From assembly GCA_025930955.1 (NCBI GenBank), contig JAICNY010000004.1, positions 1-38,392 of the forward strand: a stretch of DNA of 38,392 nucleotides, in the 5' to 3' direction. Made by a program: the position numbers and the translations under genes. Below are positions 8,189-17,372 of the stretch, one piece after another; the stretch's first letter is position 1; each line of letters begins with the position of its first letter. The notes under the pieces were generated by a model that saw only the letters and a program-made list of their open reading frames with translations, ran no database searches and was not told the DNA's origin. The stretch comes from Thermoleophilia bacterium. Its GTDB lineage: Bacteria; Actinomycetota; Thermoleophilia; Gaiellales; Gaiellaceae.

Positions 8189-9136
8189 TCAGCTCAGCGT
8201 GGAGGCGGCGAGCGCCTCGTCCACGGCAGCGAGCGTCGCGTCGTCGAGCTCGATGCCGGAGGCCGAGGCGTTCGCCTCCACCTGCTCCGGCCGCGACGCG
8301 CCCACGATCGCCGACGCAACGTTCTCCTCCCGGAGGATCCAGGCCAGCGAGAGCTGGGCGAGCGTGAGACCGAGGCCGTCGGCGATCGGGCGCAGCCGCT
8401 CGACGCCCTCGAGCACCCGATCGGAGAGGAACTTGCCCATCGCCCAGCCCATCTCGTCCGAAGCGGCGCGCGTGTCGGCGCCCGGCCGCTCGCCCGGCCG
8501 GTACTTCCCGGTCAGCACGCCCTGCGCGAGCGGGGAGTAGACGATCTGCGAGATGCCGTTCCGGCGGCAGAGGTCGAAGATCTCCCGCTCGGGCCGGCGC
8601 CAGAGAAGCGAGTACTGCGGCTGACTCGAGACGAACTTCTCGACTCCCGGCAGATCGAGCGCCGCCTGGATCTGCTCCGCATTCCAGTCGCTGAAGCCGA
8701 TGTAGCGCGCCTTGCCGGCGCGGACGACCTCCGTGAGGGCCTCCATCGTTTCCTCGAGCGGGGTCTCGCGGTCGTAGCGGTGGCACTGGTAGAGGTCGAC
8801 GTAGTCCGTGCGCAAGCGGGCGAGCGAGGCGTCGATCTGCTTCAGCACCTGACCGCGCGAGAGGCCCCGATCCGTGTCGGACATGGGGAAGAAGAGCTTC
8901 GTCGCGAGCACGTACGACGCGCGGTCGCGGCCGGCGAGCTCGGCGCCGAGGAACTCCTCCGCCGCCCCGCGCCCGTAGACGTTCGCGGTGTCGATGAAGT
9001 TGATCCCGAGCTCGAACGCCCGCTCGAGGCAGGCGCGGGAGCGTTCGGTCTCGACGCCCACGCCGTACGTGAGCCACGAGCCGAGCGCGATCTCCGAGAC
9101 GACGAGGTCGCTCGAGCCGAGCTTTCGGTAGCGCAT
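8189..9136 (-). CDS. aldo/keto reductase
   Basis: MRYRKLGSSDLVVSEIALGSWLTYG...FIDTANVYGRGAAEEFLG...DYVDLYQCHRYD. Confidence 0.9.
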   Translation of the reverse strand: MRYRKLGSSDLVVSEIALGSWLTYGVGVETERSRACLERAFELGINFIDTANVYGRGAAEEFLGAELAGRDRASYVLATKLFFPMSDTDRGLSRGQVLKQIDASLARLRTDYVDLYQCHRYDRETPLEETMEALTEVVRAGKARYIGFSDWNAEQIQAALDLPGVEKFVSSQPQYSLLWRRPEREIFDLCRRNGISQIVYSPLAQGVLTGKYRPGERPGADTRAASDEMGWAMGKFLSDRVLEGVERLRPIADGLGLTLAQLSLAWILREENVASAIVGASRPEQVEANASASGIELDDATLAAVDEALAASTLS

Positions 9137-9318
9137 CCCGGCGTTCTACCCGATCCGTCCGAGCGCGCGTCCGGGCAGGCGGGAGCCCCCGTAAGGGGGA
9201 CGGCGATGCGTTCAGGTTCGCTTACTTAAGTCACGAAGCGACGAATTCCGCCGCATGCCAGTCCCCGAGGGCGTCCCACCCTCGAGCGATCGCGGAGAAT
9301 CGTCCACCATCCCGTCCG

Positions 9319-9350
9319 GCGAAGGCCCGCCCCCGCAGGCGGGCCTTCGC
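9319..9350. terminator. 13-bp perfect-stem hairpin
   Basis: gcgaaggcccgcc (9319-9331) cccgca ggcgggccttcgc (9338-9350); no T-tract. Confidence 0.5.
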
Positions 9351-9361
9351 ACGCCTGGACT

Positions 9362-9377
9362 CTCTCGTCGACGAGAG
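9362..9377. repeat. 16-bp perfect palindrome ctctcgtcgacgagag
   Basis: self-complementary, directly after the hairpin at 9319-9350. Confidence 0.5.
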
Positions 9378-9419
9378 TTCGCGCCTACACTTCCCGTCAG
9401 GCGCAAACCGTGTCAAACT

Positions 9420-9495
9420 GAACGAAACGAATGTGCTCTAGGGGCCCCAGTTGGGTCCGACGAACCCCGCTGCGGCGGCGAACGAAGCCAATGTG
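9420..9495. repeat. pair of imperfect 16-nt direct repeats spaced exactly 60 nt
   Basis: gaacgaaacgaatgtg (9420-9435) and gaacgaagccaatgtg (9480-9495). Confidence 0.45.
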
Positions 9496-9619
9496 GCCGA
9501 AAGGATGAGTAGACGAGCCTTCACCTGGACACCGTCCCTTCTGGTGGTGGGCAAGAAACCTGCTAGGCCGGACCGGCGGCGTCGAGTATAACTCGGCCGA
9601 AACAAGGAAGGAACCGAAC

Positions 9620-10921
9620 ATGCCCCGACAGAAGTCCACGCACGTAGACGATCCGAAGGCCGTCGGCGAGCGGCTGCGTACCGCGCGCGAGGCCGCCGGC
9701 CTGAGCCAGCGACAGCTGTCGTTCACCGGCTGCTCGCCCGCGTACATCTCGCGGATCGAGGCCGGAGACCGGATCCCGTCGCTCCAGCTCCTGCGCGAGC
9801 TCGGTCGGCGGCTTGGCGTGACGGAGGACTTTCTGGCGACGGGGAGCGAGGTGCGCCCGCAGGCGATCAACCTGCTCGAGGCCGAGATCGCGCTGCGCCT
9901 GGACGACGTCGAGCGCGCGCGCGAGCTCTACACCCAGTCGCTCGAGAACGCCCGGACGCCGTCCGAGCGCGCACAGGCCGGCGAGGGGCTCGGCCACCTC
10001 GCGCTCCGGGTCGGGGACGCCCGCCAGGCGGTCGCGCTCTTCGAGCAGGCGCTCGTCGACTCCCGGATGGAGGAGTGGCAGGTGCCGACCCTCGCCGAGA
10101 GCCTCGCGCGCGCCTACTCCGTCGTCGGCGAGCTCGAGCCGTCCGTCGCGATCCTGGAGCGGTGCCTCGCGGCGTTCGAGCAGATTGGGGACCGGGTGCA
10201 GGCGATCCGGTTCGCGTGCGTCCTCGGGTACGCGCTCTCCGATTCCGGCCAGTTCGCCCGGGCGGAGCAGGTCGTCTCGAAGGCGCTCGCCGAGGGCCGC
10301 GAGAGCTTCGACCCCTACATGCGCGCGCGGGTCTACTGGGCCCGCGCGAAGCTCCAGCTCGACCAGGGCGACTTCGACGGCGCCTCGCGCTACGCCTACC
10401 AGGCGCTCGCGGCGCTCGAGCTGACGGAGGATCTCCACTACACGGGTCTCGCGCACCAGCTCGTCGCCCGGATCGAGCTCGAGCGCGGGGAGGCGCAGGA
10501 GGCCCTCTCGCACCTCGCCCAGGGCTGGCCGCTCGTCGAACGGACCGGCACGCCGATCGAGCAGGCGCAGTTCCGCCTCGAGGAGGCGCGCGCCCTCGCG
10601 CAGACGGGCGAGCGGGAGCAGGCGACCGCGATCGCGATGGACGTCCTCGGGCTTCTCGGCGACGCCGAGCCGCTCGACGGCGGGCGACTGTACGCGCTGC
10701 TCGCCGAGGTCGCGCTCGACCTCGGCGACGAGGACGAGGCCCTCGAGCTCTACGAGAAGGCGGCCGCGCTCCTCGAGTCGGCGGCCGGCAACAGGGCGCT
10801 CGTCGACGTGTACGCGAAGCTCGGCGAGATCTACGAGCGGCTGGGTCGCACGGACGAGGCGTACGCGTACATGAAGAAGGCCGTCTCGACCCAGCAGACG
10901 CTCTCGGTACCGCGCAAGTAA
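9620..10921 (+). CDS. XRE-family HTH regulator with TPR repeats
   Basis: VGERLRTAREAAGLSQRQLSFTGCSPAYISRIEAGDRIPSLQLLRELGRRLGV followed by helical TPR-like repeats; SD aaggaagga. Confidence 0.88.
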   Translation: MPRQKSTHVDDPKAVGERLRTAREAAGLSQRQLSFTGCSPAYISRIEAGDRIPSLQLLRELGRRLGVTEDFLATGSEVRPQAINLLEAEIALRLDDVERARELYTQSLENARTPSERAQAGEGLGHLALRVGDARQAVALFEQALVDSRMEEWQVPTLAESLARAYSVVGELEPSVAILERCLAAFEQIGDRVQAIRFACVLGYALSDSGQFARAEQVVSKALAEGRESFDPYMRARVYWARAKLQLDQGDFDGASRYAYQALAALELTEDLHYTGLAHQLVARIELERGEAQEALSHLAQGWPLVERTGTPIEQAQFRLEEARALAQTGEREQATAIAMDVLGLLGDAEPLDGGRLYALLAEVALDLGDEDEALELYEKAAALLESAAGNRALVDVYAKLGEIYERLGRTDEAYAYMKKAVSTQQTLSVPRK

Positions 10922-10927
10922 CGAGAC

Positions 10928-10948
10928 GGCCCCCGCACTCCGGGGGCC
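10928..10948 (+). terminator. candidate terminator hairpin after XRE-TPR gene
   Basis: ggcccccg cactc cgggggcc, 7 nt after the stop codon. Confidence 0.5.
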
Positions 10949-10984
10949 GCTCGTATATAGTCCCTGGTAGTCCGGCGCTGGGAG

Positions 10985-13594
10985 TTGCGCCGGCATCTCC
11001 TGAACATGCAGCGCGATCCGAGCGCTGCGTCCATGCAAGAGGCATTCCCGTACCCGACCGACCAGTCGGAGCGAGTGGGCGGCCTGGCGGCCTCCGCGCT
11101 CCGGGCCCAGTCCTGGGCGGGCGAGCCCTTCCTCCAGGAGGACGAGAACCCCGCCGACGTCCTGGCGCCCGGCCGTGCCCGGCGGCGTGCGCTCGACGAC
11201 GCGCTCGCCGAGATGGAGGCGGGCCTGCGCGCCCCGTCGCCCGAGTGGAAGGTGCGCTACGCGCTCATGCTCGGCCTCGAGCGCGTCGTCAACGACCGCC
11301 CGCCGCGGCTCGCGTCGGGGACCGAGCTCCGCCGCCACCAGATCGACGCGCTGGCCGGGATGCTCACCGAGCTCATCTCGAAGCACGAGGAGGGCAAGGA
11401 GAACGGCAACGGCAACGGGCACCACGAGCCCGAGGACGAGGAGCTGCCCGAGGAGCCGGGGCCGGACGAGGACGAGGACGAGGAGCCCGCGCCCGACGAC
11501 CCCGGAGCCGAGCGGCGCTTCCGCTTCCGCCACCCGACGGCGTCGGGAAAGACGATCGCCGCCGCCGGCTTCGTCGAAGGCGCGAGGACGATGGGCGTCC
11601 TCATCCTCACGCACCGCCGGCTGCTCGTGAAGCAGTTCGAGCGCGACCTGACCGCCGAGGGGTACGGCGACCGGTTCCGCGACGCGATCGAGCAGGGGCT
11701 CGAGCCGCTCGTGGGCAACCCGATCACGATCCAGACCTACGCCTGGTTCGCCCGCCACGTCGGCTCGATCTCCCGCAGCGCGTACCAGCTCGTGATCTGC
11801 GACGAGGCCCACACGGCGCTCGGCGAGAAGACGAGCGCCGCGATCCGGTCCTTCACCGAGCCGATCTACGTCGGCATGACCGCGACCGAGCAGCTGATCG
11901 CGAAGCAGGTCTCGGACGTCTTCCCTGCCTCGGTCGACGACCTTCCGCTCGGCGACGCCGCCAGGCGCGGGCTGATCGCGCCGCTGCGCTCGCTCCGCGT
12001 GCCGCCGGCGACGGCGATCTCGTCCGTCCCGATCGTGGGCGGCGACTACGACCAGGAAGCGCTGGCCAAGGTTCTCGACCACGCGCTGATCAACCAGGCG
12101 GCCGCGAGCCTCTACCGCGACCGCTTCGACGCGACCCCGGGGATCGTGTACGCGGCCGGCGTCGAGCACGCCTACAACCTCGCGCGCGAGTTCCGCGCCG
12201 CCGGCCTCAAGGCCGAGGCGGTGAGCGGCCGCACGCCGCCCCTCCAGCTCGCGGAGACGCTCGCGGCGTACGAGCGCGGCGAGATCAACGTCCTCATCAA
12301 TGCGCAGCTCCTCGCCGAGGGATGGAACTCGCCGCGCGCGACGGTCTGCATGCACCTCGCGCCGACCGCCTCGCGGCGCGTCTACCAGCAGCGGATCGGC
12401 CGCGTCATGCGGACGCATCCGCGCAAGGAGGCGGGCGTCGTCGTCGACTTCGTCGACCCGGCCGCGACGCACAACGACCGGACGATCACCATCCACTCGC
12501 TCCTCGACTCGGACTTCTACCGGCCGGGCGCGCGCGTCACGCCCGCGCCGCGCCGCCGCGTGCAGCGCCGGGCCCGCCGCAAGCTTTCCCCGGCGCCGTG
12601 GCTCATCCCCGTCACCCCCGATCCGCGCCGCCGCGTGCTCGTGATCCAGCGCGAGTGGGAGCGGATCGATCCGGGCCGCCTCGCCGAGGACGAGCAGCTC
12701 CTCTGGGCGCGGATCGCCGGGCGGCAGCTCCGCTTCGACGAGCGCCAGCAGTTCGCGGAGAAGCTTGCGAAGGCGAGCCGGGAGTGCCGCGAGGCGTTCC
12801 TCACGAGCTGCGCGGCCGAGAACCCGAACCGGCGCCTCCGGCTCTCGGCGCTCGGCGACCGGGTGACGACGCCCGTCGACCGGGCGAGCTTCGACGACCT
12901 CGTCTCGATGGTCACCTCCGCGCCGACCTGGGAGAAGGATCGGGTGAACGGGATCCGCACGCTCCTCCGCGCCGTCGGCGAGGGCAAGGCGGACGCCCCG
13001 CACGACATCGTCTCGCGCTGGACGTGGCGCCTGGCCCGCGCGACGCGGAAGCTGCAGGACCGGCGCGCGAGCGCGGAGCTCCCGGACGCCAAGCGGCTTC
13101 TCGGCGCGCTCACGAACTCGCGCGGCCATCGGCACGAGGAGAACGCCGCGCGCCTGGTGAACGTCGCGCTCGAGCAGCCGATCCACGTCGGGGCGGCCCT
13201 GCTCGCGTCGGCCGAGGCCTACACGCCGACCGCGCAGCGGCTCGTCGACGGCGCGCGCGAGCGGCTCGGCACGATCGAGGAGGTCGCGAACGCGCTCGCG
13301 GACAACCTCCCGCAGGCGAAGCAGCCGAGCGGGAAGTCGCGCCGCCGTCGGCGCCGCAAGAAGCGCCAGGCCGAGGCGGCGAAGGCCGGGAAGAACGGCG
13401 AGGCGCAGGCGCAGGACGGAGGCGAGCCGCAGCCGACGGACGCGACGGCGCCCGCGGCCGAGGACGGCAAGCCGCCGCGCAGGTCGAGCCGGCGGCGCTC
13501 GCGCAAGAAGCCGGCCGCGAAGAAGGACGCGCCGGCGGTCGAGGACGAGGCGCCGAAGCCGGCCGAGCCGCAGCCCGCGGCCGAGGCCTCCTAG
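10985..13594 (+). CDS. DEAD/DEAH-family SF2 helicase with acidic insertion and basic C-terminal tail
   Basis: RRHQIDALAGM; HPTASGKT (Walker A); ICDEAHTALG; MTAT; AEGWNSPRATVC; QQRIGRVMRTHPRK. Start ambiguous (TTG 10985, ATG 11006 or ATG 11033). Confidence 0.87.
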   Translation: MRRHLLNMQRDPSAASMQEAFPYPTDQSERVGGLAASALRAQSWAGEPFLQEDENPADVLAPGRARRRALDDALAEMEAGLRAPSPEWKVRYALMLGLERVVNDRPPRLASGTELRRHQIDALAGMLTELISKHEEGKENGNGNGHHEPEDEELPEEPGPDEDEDEEPAPDDPGAERRFRFRHPTASGKTIAAAGFVEGARTMGVLILTHRRLLVKQFERDLTAEGYGDRFRDAIEQGLEPLVGNPITIQTYAWFARHVGSISRSAYQLVICDEAHTALGEKTSAAIRSFTEPIYVGMTATEQLIAKQVSDVFPASVDDLPLGDAARRGLIAPLRSLRVPPATAISSVPIVGGDYDQEALAKVLDHALINQAAASLYRDRFDATPGIVYAAGVEHAYNLAREFRAAGLKAEAVSGRTPPLQLAETLAAYERGEINVLINAQLLAEGWNSPRATVCMHLAPTASRRVYQQRIGRVMRTHPRKEAGVVVDFVDPAATHNDRTITIHSLLDSDFYRPGARVTPAPRRRVQRRARRKLSPAPWLIPVTPDPRRRVLVIQREWERIDPGRLAEDEQLLWARIAGRQLRFDERQQFAEKLAKASRECREAFLTSCAAENPNRRLRLSALGDRVTTPVDRASFDDLVSMVTSAPTWEKDRVNGIRTLLRAVGEGKADAPHDIVSRWTWRLARATRKLQDRRASAELPDAKRLLGALTNSRGHRHEENAARLVNVALEQPIHVGAALLASAEAYTPTAQRLVDGARERLGTIEEVANALADNLPQAKQPSGKSRRRRRRKKRQAEAAKAGKNGEAQAQDGGEPQPTDATAPAAEDGKPPRRSSRRRSRKKPAAKKDAPAVEDEAPKPAEPQPAAEAS

Positions 13595-14472
13595 GCCTCC
13601 TCCCCTTCCTCGCGGCGCCGCTCGTGCTCGCGCAGGAAGCGCGTCAGCTCGGCCGCGAGCGTGTCGCCGGACGGCAGGTCGAGCTCGTCGCCGAGCGCGT
13701 CGCGCCGCCGCTCGAGCCCCTCCACGTAGGCCTGGGTCTCCTCGTTCTCGGCGACCGCCTCGCTCACCTGGCGCTCGTACGTCTCGGCGGCCTGCTCGAG
13801 CTCGTGCAGCTCGACGTCGGCGGAGACGAGGTCGGCGAAGCGGCGGCACAGCGCGAGCGCCGCCTTCGGGCTCGCGGCGAGCGAGGCGTAGTGCGGCACC
13901 GCCGCCCAGAGGCTCGCCGAGGGGACGCCGGCAACGCGGCACGCGTCGTGGAGGACGCCGACGATCCCCGTCGGCCCCTCGTACCGCGAGGCGGCGAGCC
14001 CGAGCTCCTCGACGAGCGCCGGATCGGTCGCGGAGCCGGTCACGGGCGCGGGGCGCGTGTGCGGGACGTCGGCGAGGAGCGCCCCGAGGGTCACGACGAG
14101 CTCGACGCCGAGCTCCTGCGCCAGGTCGACGATCTGCGCCGCGAACGTCCGCCAGCGGTTGTTCGGCTCGACCCCGAGCAGGAGCACGACGTCGCGGCCG
14201 CCGCCCGGAACCGCCGCGTGGAAGAACGCGTTCTCCGGCCAGTCGATCCGCCGCGTGACCCCGTCCTCGAGCGCGACGTGCGGGCGCGCGACCTGGAAGT
14301 CGTAGAACTCCTCGGGGTCGATCGCCGCGAAGCGCTCGGCCGCCCAGGCCTGCGCGAGGTATCCGACGGCGAGCGAGGCGCCCTGCGCCCCGTCGTTCCA
14401 GCCGCGAAACGCCGCGACGAGCACCGGGCGCTCGAGCGAGGGGCGCTCGTCCATCAGGAGGTGCTCGCCCAT
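13591..14472 (-). CDS. PAC2 family protein
   Basis: RPVLVAAFRGWNDGAQGASLAVGYLAQ...FYDFQVARPHV...LLLGVEPNNRWRTFA. Confidence 0.85.
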   Translation of the reverse strand: MGEHLLMDERPSLERPVLVAAFRGWNDGAQGASLAVGYLAQAWAAERFAAIDPEEFYDFQVARPHVALEDGVTRRIDWPENAFFHAAVPGGGRDVVLLLGVEPNNRWRTFAAQIVDLAQELGVELVVTLGALLADVPHTRPAPVTGSATDPALVEELGLAASRYEGPTGIVGVLHDACRVAGVPSASLWAAVPHYASLAASPKAALALCRRFADLVSADVELHELEQAAETYERQVSEAVAENEETQAYVEGLERRRDALGDELDLPSGDTLAAELTRFLREHERRREEGEEA

Positions 14473-14481
14473 GGACAGAGT

Positions 14482-15399
14482 CTAGGCGTCCTGCGGCGGC
14501 CGCAGCACGACCGCGAGGGCGACCACGCCCGTCCAGACGAGCGTCGCGAGCGTGACGTGGCCGAGCACGAGCTCCCACGGGAGCTGGTTCCGCCACTGCA
14601 CCTCGCCGACGACCATCTGGACGAGGAGCAGCGCGAGCACGCCGCCGGCGAGGAGCGCCGTCCCGCGCGCGCGGTCGCGGAACCGCTGGAGGGCGGCGAC
14701 GAGCGCGAGAAACGCGATTCCGAAGACGGCGCTCACCCGGACGTGCACCCACATCGCGTTCTCGAGGTCGCCGAGCCGCTCGATGTCCTCCCCGCCCGAG
14801 TGGGGCCCGGCGGCGGTGACGAACGCCCCGGTCACGACGAGCACGGCGGCGAGCGGGAGCAGCGCGAGCGCGAGCGGTCCCAGCCAGCCGGGGAGCGCGA
14901 GCGCCGGGGACGGGCGCGGCCGGTTGAGCCGCTCCGCGCCCACGACGACGACGACCGCGACGCCGATCGAGACGAGCGAGAGGAGGAAGTGCCCCATCAC
15001 GATCAGCGGGTGGAGCTCGAAGAGCACCGTCACCCCGCCGAGGATCCCCTGCGCGAGGACGAGGAGGGGCAGCCCGAGCGTCCAGAGGAGCAGCCGGCGC
15101 GGCACGCGCGCCCGCCAGGCGACGAGCGCCGCGAGAAGCGTCGTGAGCCCGACGACGAACCCGACCACGCGGTTCCCGAACTCGATCAGCGCGTGGTAGC
15201 TCTGCGCGGGCAGGAACGTGTCGCCGCAGCGCGGCCAGTTCTCGCAGCCGAGCCCCGAGCCGGTCAGACGGACGGTCGCGCCGCTCACCGTCACGGCGAA
15301 GAGCGCGACGAGCGCGAGCCACGCGGCCCAGCGGAAGGCGCGCGCGTCGAAGGCGAGCCGCGGCAGCCCGCGGCGCCGCTCGGCGGCCGCCTCCGTCAC
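14482..15399 (-). CDS. ctaA: heme A synthase, COX15/CtaA family
   Basis: GATVRLTGSGLGCENWPRCGDTFLP; multiple TM helices with conserved His; GTG start. Confidence 0.85.
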   Translation of the reverse strand: MTEAAAERRRGLPRLAFDARAFRWAAWLALVALFAVTVSGATVRLTGSGLGCENWPRCGDTFLPAQSYHALIEFGNRVVGFVVGLTTLLAALVAWRARVPRRLLLWTLGLPLLVLAQGILGGVTVLFELHPLIVMGHFLLSLVSIGVAVVVVVGAERLNRPRPSPALALPGWLGPLALALLPLAAVLVVTGAFVTAAGPHSGGEDIERLGDLENAMWVHVRVSAVFGIAFLALVAALQRFRDRARGTALLAGGVLALLLVQMVVGEVQWRNQLPWELVLGHVTLATLVWTGVVALAVVLRPPQDA

Positions 15400-16424
15400 C
15401 GGACGGCGACCCCGCTTCCCTCCTCGACGCGGCCGAGACGGGCGAGGAAGAGCCCGCGCGCGGCGAACTCGGCTGCGAGGAGGGCGCCCCGCTCGGCCGG
15501 GAGGGAGACGAGCAGCCCGCCGGACGTCTGCGGGTCGTAGCCGAGCGCCGCGAGCGGCTCCGGAAGCCCGTCGAGGTCGAGCGTCGGGCCGGCGTAGTCC
15601 CGGTTCCGGCCGTCGCCGCCCGTCCGCACGCCGGCCTCCGCCGCATCTGCGGCGCCCGGGAGCGCCGGGAGGGCGCCGGCGTCGAGGACTAGCCGGACGC
15701 CGCTCCGCTCCGCCATCTCGTGCGCGTGCCCGAAGAGGCCGAAGCCCGTCACGTCGGTGACCGCATGCGGCTCGAACGGGCGCAGCGCGTCCGCGGCCGC
15801 CGCGTTCAGCTCGGTCATGGAGGCGGTCGCGGCGTCGTGTGCGTCGTCCCCGACCATGCCCTTGCGCGCGGCCGTGAGCACGAGCCCCGTGCCGAGCGGC
15901 TTGGTCAGGAAGAGCGCGTCGCCGGGACGGGCGCCGTCCTTGCGCCAGAGCGCGCCCGGGTGGACGGTGCCGACGACCGCGAGCCCGTACTTCGGCTCGT
16001 CGTCGCGGATCGTGTGCCCGCCGGCGAGGAGCGCGCCCGCCTCCTCCGTCTTCGCCGACGCGGCGTCGAGGATGGCGCGGACGGTCTCGATCGGCAGCTC
16101 CTCGGGGAACGCCGCGACGGAGAGGGCCACGAGGGGACGCCCGCCCATGGCGAAGACGTCGTTCAGCGCGTTCGCGGCGGCGATCGCCCCGTAGAGCGCA
16201 GGGTCGTCGAGCATCGGCGGGAAGAAGTCGATCGTGAACACGAGCGCGCGCTCGTCGTCGAGCCGGTAGACCGCCGCGTCGTCGGCCGGGTCGAGGCCGA
16301 CCAGCAGGTCGTCCGCCTCGGCAGGCACGAAGCCGGCGAGGAGCTCGCGGAGCCGCGCGGCCGGGTACTTCGCGGCGCACCCGCCGCCTGCCTCGAGGCC
16401 CCTCAGGCGCGTGGCGCTCTCCAC
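15396..16424 (-). CDS. selD: selenide, water dikinase (Cys form)
   Basis: GGGCAAKYPAARL...DDAAVYRL...TIDFFPPMLDDPALYGAIAAANALNDVFAMGG; GTG start inferred. Confidence 0.87.
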   Translation of the reverse strand: MESATRLRGLEAGGGCAAKYPAARLRELLAGFVPAEADDLLVGLDPADDAAVYRLDDERALVFTIDFFPPMLDDPALYGAIAAANALNDVFAMGGRPLVALSVAAFPEELPIETVRAILDAASAKTEEAGALLAGGHTIRDDEPKYGLAVVGTVHPGALWRKDGARPGDALFLTKPLGTGLVLTAARKGMVGDDAHDAATASMTELNAAAADALRPFEPHAVTDVTGFGLFGHAHEMAERSGVRLVLDAGALPALPGAADAAEAGVRTGGDGRNRDYAGPTLDLDGLPEPLAALGYDPQTSGGLLVSLPAERGALLAAEFAARGLFLARLGRVEEGSGVAVR

Positions 16425-16477
16425 GCGGCTGAGCGTACCAGCGTCCCGGCGGGCCACCCGACGCGTACGATCGCGCC

Positions 16478-17362
16478 ATGACGACGCTCGAGCCCGCCGA
16501 CCGCGTCGCTCTCGGGTACGGGTGCCAGAGCATGACGGCGCCGCTCCGGCGCGTGCTCGTGCGCCCGCCGACGGCCGAGGGCTGTGCAGCCTGGGAGTCG
16601 TTCGCCTGGCGCTCGGAGCCCGATACGGCGAAGATCGTCGAGGAGCACGAGGCCTTCCGAACGCTCCTCGCCGAGGCGGGCGCCGAGGTGATCGTGGCCG
16701 GGACTCCACTCGGCGCCGCGACCGACGCGATCTACACGTACGACCCGGTGCTCGTCACGGACGAGGGCGCGCTCCTCCTCCGGCCCGGCAAGCCCGGGCG
16801 CCGGGTCGAGATCGACGCGATGGCCGCCGACCTCGTCGAGGCGGGCGTCCCGATCCGGGGTCGGCTCGAGGCGCCGGCGACCGCCGAGGGCGGCGACACC
16901 GTCTGGCTCGACGAGCGGACGCTCCTCGTCGGCCGCGGCTACCGCACGAACGACGCCGGCGTCGAGCAGCTTGCCGAGCTCCTCCCGGACGTCGACGTGA
17001 TCGCGTTCGACCTGCCGCACCTCAACGGGCCCGGCGAGGTGCTCCACCTCATGTCGCTCGTCTCGCCACTCGACACGGAGCTCGCGCTCGTGTACCTCCC
17101 GTACATGCCGGTGCGGCTCGTGGAACTGCTCCAGGAGCGCGGCATCGCGCTGGTCGAGGTGCCCGACGAGGAGTTCTGGTCGATGGGCCCGAACGTTCTC
17201 GCCCTCGCACCCCGGGTCGCACTCGCCCTGGAGGGGAACCCGGAGACGCGCCGCCGCATGGAGGCGGCCGGCGTGGACGTCAGGGTCTACTCGGGCGACG
17301 AGCTCTCGAAGAAGGGCGACGGCGGGCCGACGTGCCTCACGCGCCCGATCCTCCGCGCGTAG
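16478..17362 (+). CDS. dimethylarginine dimethylaminohydrolase/amidinotransferase-like protein
   Basis: TYDPVLVTDEGALLLRPGKPGR; EGGDTVWLD; C-terminal GGPTCLTRPI with candidate catalytic Cys. Confidence 0.82.
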   Translation: MTTLEPADRVALGYGCQSMTAPLRRVLVRPPTAEGCAAWESFAWRSEPDTAKIVEEHEAFRTLLAEAGAEVIVAGTPLGAATDAIYTYDPVLVTDEGALLLRPGKPGRRVEIDAMAADLVEAGVPIRGRLEAPATAEGGDTVWLDERTLLVGRGYRTNDAGVEQLAELLPDVDVIAFDLPHLNGPGEVLHLMSLVSPLDTELALVYLPYMPVRLVELLQERGIALVEVPDEEFWSMGPNVLALAPRVALALEGNPETRRRMEAAGVDVRVYSGDELSKKGDGGPTCLTRPILRA

Positions 17363-17372
17363 CGGCGGCCGC

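Noticed and set aside
10075-15540. 1821-aa plus-strand ORF
   Set aside because: Out-of-frame read-through of the XRE/helicase genes and antisense to PAC2/ctaA; low-complexity Arg-rich translation.
9563-15646. 2027-aa minus-strand ORF
   Set aside because: Runs antisense through the XRE-TPR and helicase genes; Arg/Ala/Glu-rich high-GC artefact with no recognisable domain.
15396-16424. SelD considered as a selenoprotein with in-frame TGA
   Set aside because: Active-site position is Cys (GGGCAAKY) and the frame is uninterrupted.
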